The notes beneath the pieces were generated by a model that was given only the letters and a program-made list of their open reading frames with translations, searched no databases and was not told the DNA's origin. The translations under genes were made by a program, and so were the position numbers. A stretch of DNA of 64,000 nucleotides from JAVBNH01 sp031551635 (GTDB taxonomy: Bacteria > Bacillota > Clostridia > Oscillospirales > Acutalibacteraceae). This document shows positions 59,338-64,000 of this stretch, piece by piece. Each line of letters opens with the position of its first letter. The stretch's first letter is position 1. Location: positions 44,452-108,451 of the forward strand of contig JAVBNH010000013.1 in the NCBI GenBank assembly GCA_031551635.1, read 5' to 3'.

Positions 59338-60991
59338 TATAAACAATATTCAATCAAACAAAAACGAATTAAACCGCCTTGCAGGTATGCTGAAGGTAAT
59401 TGACTCAGGCGGTTTTCTTTGCGTTACCGCTACCTCGCCGAGGCTTCAGGATGAAATTGTCAAAGAAATCACCGCGTCATTTATTCCTTCGGAATATTTT
59501 GTATTAGACATAAAAAAGCAACCGAATGATTTTTATTTCAGTCCTTATTCTCTTGAGAAAATCCTTAAGGACAAATCTTGTAATATAGTATTTATAACAA
59601 ATTTTCAGGCGGCTCACGGGGAACAAAGTGAAGCTGATTTTTTATTTACAGTCAATATCTCGCGGGATATTCTGATTAAACAAAACCGCCTTTATATCTT
59701 TTTTATGCCGCCATATTTTAAGCGTTTGCTGATGAATAAGGCTCCGGATTTTTATTCATTTTTTCTTTCGGTCTATGATTTTAAAGATACAAAAGCAGAA
59801 AATTCTCCCATTCCGGAAAAGTTTAAGGGTTTTCAGTACTCTCAAGCAGATAACGACCTCTTTGATTACTATTATCACAGGTATAATAGCTCGCTAACTG
59901 ATGAGCAGAAATTAGATAACCTCATTGAATTATTGTATCTGGATTCAATCATATTTAAACTCAGCCTGACTGAAAAAAACAGGTTTTTAGCTGCCTTTGA
60001 AAAATATTTAAGTTCTGCAGATAGCGAAAAAACGATTGACTTTTCTAAGATAGCAAAAATTTACTATTCTTGCAATCAATATACAGAAGCCTTGGAATAC
60101 CATAATAAGGAACTGGAAATAACTGAAAAAAAACTCGGCATGGAGCATCCTTTTACGGCAACAATATATAATAATATCGCTTTGGTTTATGATGACATGG
60201 GGAATTATGAAAAAGCACTCGATTTTCATAATAGAGCTTTAAAAATAAGAGAAAAAATCCTCGGCACAGAGCACCTCGATACCGCAGAAACCTACAATAA
60301 CATAGCTTTGGTTTATGTTAATATGGGAGATTATAAAAAAGCACTCGATTACCTTAATAGAGCTTTAAAAATAAGAGAAAAAATCCTCGGAACAGAGCAT
60401 CCCGAAACTGCAGCAACCTATAATAACATAGCTATGGTTTATTTTTTAATGGGGGATCATGAAAAAGCATTAGATTATTATAATAGAGTTTTAAAAATAA
60501 ATGAAAAATTTTTCGGCACTGAGCATCCCGATACCGCGACAACTTACAATAACATAGCTTTGGTTTATAATAAAATAAGGGATTATGAAAAAGCACTCGA
60601 TTATCATAGTAGAGCTTTAAAAATAAGAGAAAAAACCATCGGCACAGAGCATCCCGAAACTGCAGAAACCTACAATAACATAGCTTCGATTTACGATAAT
60701 ATGGGGAGTTATGAAAAAGCACTGTGTTATTTTAATAAAGCTTTGAAAATAAGAAAAAAAATCTTCGGCACAGAGCATCCTTATACCGCGGCAACATACA
60801 ATAACATGGCTTTGGTTTATAACAATATGAGGAATTATGAGCAAGTATCATACTTTTTAAAAAAGTCATATAAAATTATGTTGCGTTACGGCGAAAACAA
60901 TCCGTCAACTAAAATTATCTATGAAAACCTGCAGAGATTGTATAATTCAACAAAAATGACCGAGCCGTTTGAGGAATGGCTTAATAAATAG
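59330..60991 (+). CDS. TPR protein with degenerate NTPase-like N-terminus, second gene of the pair
   Basis: The 553-aa protein starts at TTG with GGAG 9 nt upstream, inside the end of the NTPase gene. Residues 1-150 (FLCVTATSPRLQDEIVKEI, NIVFITNFQAAHGEQ, APDFYSFFLSVYDF) look like a P-loop domain that lacks the GKS/T lysine. Residues ~240-510 are six to seven 42-residue kinesin-light-chain-type TPRs (YNNIALVYDDMGNYEKALD, FHNRALKIREKILGTEH). The repeats are nearly identical at the DNA level with a 126-bp period. It is probably a protein-interaction or effector partner of the NTPase. Function unknown. Confidence 0.75.
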   Translation: MSDINNIQSNKNELNRLAGMLKVIDSGGFLCVTATSPRLQDEIVKEITASFIPSEYFVLDIKKQPNDFYFSPYSLEKILKDKSCNIVFITNFQAAHGEQSEADFLFTVNISRDILIKQNRLYIFFMPPYFKRLLMNKAPDFYSFFLSVYDFKDTKAENSPIPEKFKGFQYSQADNDLFDYYYHRYNSSLTDEQKLDNLIELLYLDSIIFKLSLTEKNRFLAAFEKYLSSADSEKTIDFSKIAKIYYSCNQYTEALEYHNKELEITEKKLGMEHPFTATIYNNIALVYDDMGNYEKALDFHNRALKIREKILGTEHLDTAETYNNIALVYVNMGDYKKALDYLNRALKIREKILGTEHPETAATYNNIAMVYFLMGDHEKALDYYNRVLKINEKFFGTEHPDTATTYNNIALVYNKIRDYEKALDYHSRALKIREKTIGTEHPETAETYNNIASIYDNMGSYEKALCYFNKALKIRKKIFGTEHPYTAATYNNMALVYNNMRNYEQVSYFLKKSYKIMLRYGENNPSTKIIYENLQRLYNSTKMTEPFEEWLNK

Positions 60992-61069
60992 CAGTATAAA
61001 AACCGAGTTATGATTTTTTAATAAAGCACACCAAAGAATAATGAAGTTATGTTAAGGGGTTATAGTAAA

Positions 61070-61642
61070 ATGAAGGATAATTATTTTTCCTCAGTGGGCG
61101 CCATTGTCATTCGAGACGAAAAAGTGCTGCTTGTGAGGCACACATATGGCGCGGCAAAGGATAAGCTTCTAAATCCCGGCGGATTTATTAATAAAAATGA
61201 ACTGCCGACAGAAGCGATCATTCGTGAGGTTTTTGAAGAGACCGGTGTCAATGTTGCACCTATCGGTATGCTTATACCAAACTCCGATTAAACAGTAGAT
61301 GAAAACATTTCCCCAGAAGCCTTATAAATAAACGTTAGCAAGCTCTAAGTTCAGATTAAAAAAATAATATTTGTCAACTTTTTAATCTGAACTTAGTATT
61401 AGCATAAGATGCAGCAGAAAAGACTGGTATATGGTTTTCTGTGCGAGTATATCAGCGGTGAGCCGATTAGCGATAAAAACGAAAACAGCGAAGCTGTATT
61501 TATGGATTGTGATGAAGCACTGCAGCGTTCGGATGTCACAGAAACCGCAAAAATGCTGATAAATCTTGCTCGCTCTTGTAATCCGCTTCCGTTAGAAATT
61601 CTAACTGAAGACAGAGTAATAATGAAGACAAATAATAAATGA
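61070..61642 (+). pseudogene. NUDIX hydrolase, broken in the middle by a palindromic insertion
   Basis: The first part encodes an intact Nudix box (GGFINKNELPTEAIIREVFE, then ETGV) but stops at 61291. The C-terminal part of a Nudix protein (YGFLCEYISGEP, ENSEAVFMDCDEALQRSD) resumes from about 61409 in a frame starting with ATG. Between them is ~115 bp without similarity, containing the perfect inverted repeat described separately. The gene is therefore disrupted; the two halves are unlikely to reassemble. Confidence 0.8.
61345..61396. repeat. Palindromic insertion inside the NUDIX pseudogene
   Basis: CTAAGTTCAGATTAAAAA at 61345-61362 is the exact inverse of TTTTTAATCTGAACTTAG at 61379-61396, with a 16-nt centre. 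It resembles a small MITE or the terminal ends of a decayed insertion. Confidence 0.75.
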
Positions 61643-61727
61643 TAAAATATCTTATTAATGGCACGTTTTTTTCTATCATTTCTATTGACAACTGCGCATA
61701 AATTTGATAGTATATAGCGTGTCGTCT

Positions 61728-61801
61728 GCGGGTGTAGTTCAGTGGTAGAATTCCAGCCTTCCAAGCTGGCTGTGTGGGTTCGATTCCCATCACCCGCTCC
61801 A
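61728..61801 (+). tRNA. tRNA-Gly (anticodon TCC)
   Basis: Acceptor GCGGGTG pairs with CACCCGC. The D arm is GTTCAGTGGTAGAAT, the anticodon stem is CCAGC/GCTGG with loop CTTCCAA (anticodon TCC), and the T arm has GGTTCGATTCC. CCA is encoded. The 3' CCA is also the start of a perfect 46-bp palindrome. Confidence 0.97.
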
Positions 61802-61844
61802 CAGAAAATGTACAAAATCCCCGGATTTTGTACATTTTCTGTGG
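61799..61844. repeat. Perfect 46-bp palindrome starting at the tRNA-Gly 3' CCA
   Basis: The arms are 22 bp each around a 2-nt centre and include the tRNA's terminal CCA as their first bases. There is no T-run on either side, so it is not an ordinary terminator. It could be an integration/attachment remnant or a processing signal. Confidence 0.8.
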
Positions 61845-61896
61845 AAAACCAAATTACCTATATATTTACAATAATTCTGACCGAAAATTAAAAAAT

Positions 61897-61972
<76 letters not shown>

Positions 61973-61973
<1 letters not shown>

Positions 61974-62027
61974 AAATAAAATGCCCCGTAAACCTTGATA
62001 TGTAAGGGATACGGGGGATTTTATTTT
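61973..62027 (+). terminator. Terminator after tRNA-Arg
   Basis: CCCCGTA pairs with TACGGGG, extended by AAAATAAAAT on the left and ATTTTATTTTT on the right, giving a long hairpin with a T-rich tail. Confidence 0.8.
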
Positions 62028-62085
62028 TGTATTATTAATCTTAAAAAATGAAAAATAGGGCTATTTTAGAGTAGTTTAGATTAAT

Positions 62086-62111
62086 AATGCAAGTCAAAAT
62101 GCAAGTCAAAA
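62086..62111. repeat. Tandem 12-bp direct repeat ATGCAAGTCAAA
   Basis: Two adjacent copies of ATGCAAGTCAAA, between tRNA-Arg and the integrase. The position and size fit integrase arm-type binding sites next to an attachment site. Confidence 0.55.
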
Positions 62112-62122
62112 ACATATAAAAA

Positions 62123-62141
62123 ACCGTCCGAAGTGGACGGT
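62123..62141 (-). terminator. Terminator of the integrase gene
   Basis: ACCGTCC pairs with GGACGGT around GAAGT. On the minus strand it is followed by a T-rich tract (TTTTTTATATG). It overlaps the last base of the integrase stop codon. Confidence 0.85.
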
Positions 62142-63313
62142 TAAGCATTATTTATTATATCTTTTTTATCTTCTAAATAGTCATCAAGCTTTGCCATTGA
62201 CCGTTTTTTGTGTTTTGCGTCTAAATGTGTGTATATTTGTAATGTCGTCTCAATAGATGCGTGTCCTAACTGTTCTTTTGCTGTTAATACATCAATTCCT
62301 GCCATGTAAAGCAAGGTTGCATATGTGTGCCGAAGCCAATGTGCTGTAAAATGTGGTATTCCTATACCTTTAAATCGAGGGTCGAATTTGCTCTTTTTTT
62401 GCGGGGTATTGCCATATAAAATATCTAAATCTAAAAGATAGCTGTTCCATTGCCTTTTCCAAGTTTGATTGGAATGCATTTTGTTGTTATTTGCCGGGCA
62501 GACTAAAATATTTTTTTTCTCAACATTTTTAAGATGGTCAACTAATTTCTGGGGTATGTTAATAATTCTTGTTCCCGCACTTGTTTTCGCCCCTGCTTTT
62601 ACAACAGGCTTGTCGTTTAACATCTCAACTGACTTGTTAACCGATATTAATTTTTCATTAAAATCTATATCACTCCATAATAAAGGTATCAGCTCTCCCC
62701 TTCTGAGACCGGCATACATCATTATCAAGGCAGCGGTTTGCATTGCGTGAGGTGTGTTTATTATCCAAGATTGTTCCTCCTCTGTGAGTGCTCTGCGGTG
62801 TCCTTCAGGAGCTCTCACCGGTATAGTGACATCAATTGCAGGATTATAAATGATAACCCTGTTTTTAATAGCATAATCAAAAATTCTTTTCGCTGTGTTT
62901 TTAATATCATTGAGTGTCTTTTTTGCTGTTGGTTTATTTGTGTTAGGATTTAAATATGCTAAATCATCAATAATTACCTGAATATCAGACATTTTAATTT
63001 TTGATATTTCGGAATATTCAAGATGTTTTTTAAGCGTATTCACAAAGCATGATATTGTCTTATGTTGCTTAAGGGAAACATCATTTTTTTTACTTTTTAA
63101 CCATAACTCAGCCCAATAGCCAAATGTCTCTTTTTGTGCGGATACATCTATTCCTTTATTAAGTAGAGAGCGAATCTCATCAGCCTTTGCTTCAGCTTCC
63201 TTTTGGTTTTTACCGTAAACTGTTTTATATTTTCTGTTGCCTTCTACCGTGCCAAGGTAAACCTGTACGGCTATACGCCCGTCTTTTCTTTTGGTGTTGG
63301 ATTTTTTCGGCAC
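62141..63313 (-). CDS. Tyrosine-family site-specific integrase
   Basis: The 390-aa phage/ICE-type integrase has an N-terminal arm-binding AP2-like segment (DGRIAVQVYLGTVEGNRKYK), a core-binding domain (about 60-165) and a catalytic domain with Arg204, the lysine near 244, His325-x-x-Arg328, His351 and Tyr361. All catalytic residues are present, so it can be active. It points toward tRNA-Arg, its probable attachment site. Confidence 0.94.
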   Translation of the reverse strand: MPKKSNTKRKDGRIAVQVYLGTVEGNRKYKTVYGKNQKEAEAKADEIRSLLNKGIDVSAQKETFGYWAELWLKSKKNDVSLKQHKTISCFVNTLKKHLEYSEISKIKMSDIQVIIDDLAYLNPNTNKPTAKKTLNDIKNTAKRIFDYAIKNRVIIYNPAIDVTIPVRAPEGHRRALTEEEQSWIINTPHAMQTAALIMMYAGLRRGELIPLLWSDIDFNEKLISVNKSVEMLNDKPVVKAGAKTSAGTRIINIPQKLVDHLKNVEKKNILVCPANNNKMHSNQTWKRQWNSYLLDLDILYGNTPQKKSKFDPRFKGIGIPHFTAHWLRHTYATLLYMAGIDVLTAKEQLGHASIETTLQIYTHLDAKHKKRSMAKLDDYLEDKKDIINNA

Positions 63314-63432
63314 ATTATCACCTCAATATTTTAAAATAAAAATAATTTGCTATTGCATTTTATAATTAAATATGTTAATATTTGACAGTAACAAAATCAT
63401 ACTCCTTTTACTAATTATTGTTTAATTAGTAA

Positions 63433-63479
63433 TAACCGCCGCCTTTTCCGACCTCCACCGGAAAGGGCGGCGGTTTTTT
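63433..63479 (+). terminator. Strong GC-rich hairpin with T-run on the plus strand
   Basis: ACCGCCGCC pairs with GGCGGCGGT, with extra pairing CTTTTCCG/CGGAAAG inside. The T-run is on the plus strand, whereas both flanking genes are on the minus strand. It may belong to a plus-strand transcript not recognised here or be a relic. Confidence 0.6.
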
Positions 63480-63529
63480 ATTTCATTTGTTTTGGCTATG
63501 CAACGTTTGTAAATCATCATGAGCGGTGT

Positions 63530-64000
63530 TTATTTATAATAGTTTTTTATAAAGTCCTCGAACATATAATAAACTTCTCTTTCTAGCGGGTCAGTGTACC
63601 ATTTGTTGCGACGTTCCAGCTCCGCCATTCTTTTTTCACGGTATGCGGCGGCGGTGTCCGAGATATTGCACAGGGTGCGGATTCCGTTTTGGTCAAGTAT
63701 TTTCAGCTCGTGCAGGACGCAGGCGGGGGCGAGAATGCGGGCGGCAAACATTTTTGCGGCAGTCTCGTTTTCAGCCGAATCAACAAATCTCTGAGCGGAA
63801 TTGTTATTCTCAAAGGCGTGTCCCAAAACAAAGTGACCTATCTCGTGGGCGATGGTAAAGCGCAGCATTCCGGTGTTTGAAACAGTATCGTCATATACAA
63901 TATAGAATTTATTGTTTTCATGAAACAGCGCAGCGTATTCCCCGCTTTTTAAAAGCTCAACATTTGAATTGAGTAATATTATTATTCCCAAAGCCTTGCA
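63530..64000 (-). CDS. ImmA/IrrE family metallopeptidase (5' end outside window)
   Basis: ImmA-type proteases cleave phage-like repressors to induce mobile elements. The zinc motif HEIGHFVLGH is present, with NETAAKMFAARILAPACVL next to it. The frame is still open at the right edge, so the N-terminus (and perhaps a repressor domain) lies outside. It fits an integrative element starting at tRNA-Arg. Confidence 0.87.
   Translation of the reverse strand, partial: CKALGIIILLNSNVELLKSGEYAALFHENNKFYIVYDDTVSNTGMLRFTIAHEIGHFVLGHAFENNNSAQRFVDSAENETAAKMFAARILAPACVLHELKILDQNGIRTLCNISDTAAAYREKRMAELERRNKWYTDPLEREVYYMFEDFIKNYYK

Noticed and set aside
60050..60880. CRISPR-like array from regular repeats
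   Set aside because: The 126-bp period is in frame and encodes TPR units; repeats and 'spacers' are not separated.
61799..61844. Ordinary rho-independent terminator after tRNA-Gly
   Set aside because: The palindrome is perfect but no T-run follows on either strand, so it is reported as a palindrome instead.

Overview
The window looks like a chromosomal segment of an endospore-forming, low-to-moderate GC Firmicute of the Clostridia, most likely an Oscillospiraceae/Ruminococcaceae-type gut bacterium. This is an inference from gene content: the spoIIAA-spoIIAB-sigF operon, an alpha/beta small acid-soluble spore protein, meso-DAP dehydrogenase, dockerin-like and cohesin-like secreted proteins, a CotH-family lipoprotein and an ECF transporter module. 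There are no rRNA genes and no CRISPR array. Two tRNA genes lie near the right end.

Layout. 1-4.2 kb: the start of queA (running off the left edge), then the lysine/diaminopimelate genes asd, dapA and dapB. 4.4-9 kb: an SASP gene, a prohibitin-like protein with a DUF1836 regulator, and a large CotH lipoprotein. 9-10.9 kb: the sigma-F switch operon plus a small unknown gene. 11-18 kb: a C39-like protein, a half-size ABC exporter, a dockerin protein, an AbrB/PIN toxin-antitoxin pair, gapA and a cohesin-like secreted protein. 18-24 kb: a flavodoxin-like protein and ddh, then greA-lysS-ispD/tarI-glycosyltransferase. 24-33 kb: a divisome peptidoglycan-hydrolase locus (ftsE, ftsX and two EnvC/PcsB-like M23 proteins), a PucR/CdaR regulator, an RsuA-type pseudouridine synthase and a 2-hydroxyacid dehydrogenase. 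33-44.7 kb: a VTT membrane protein, galK, a class B PBP, a MacB-like ABC system with a 1183-aa permease, an XRE regulator, a histidine phosphatase, a RelB/YafQ pair and a GNAT protein. 44.9-58 kb: housekeeping operons (ruvCAB, glmM, methyltransferase, ecfA1-ecfA2-ecfT-truA, DUF5711, cvpA, pgsA, a zinc-finger Clp ATPase). 58-64 kb: accessory DNA with an NTPase-TPR gene pair, a broken NUDIX gene, tRNA-Gly, tRNA-Arg, a tyrosine integrase and an ImmA-like protease cut by the right edge.

The intergenic DNA is unusually rich in small repeats. A ~76-bp dispersed element with a strong internal palindrome occurs nine times and several times supplies the stop codon, or sits directly at the start, of a gene. 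Several heptanucleotide tandem arrays of differing sequence lie at gene ends. Large imperfect palindromes occur in the asd leader, over the end of dapB, inside the NUDIX pseudogene and on the 3' end of tRNA-Gly. One M23 gene appears to start at ATT, right beside a repeat copy.

The most promising undescribed system is the two-gene module at 58.0-61.0 kb: a P-loop NTPase translationally coupled to a protein with a degenerate NTPase-like N-terminus and an array of kinesin-light-chain-type TPRs, in AT-rich DNA a short way from two tRNAs and an integrase. The best-supported functional cluster is ftsE-ftsX with two coiled-coil M23 hydrolase-like proteins, which fits FtsEX-controlled cell-wall cleavage.
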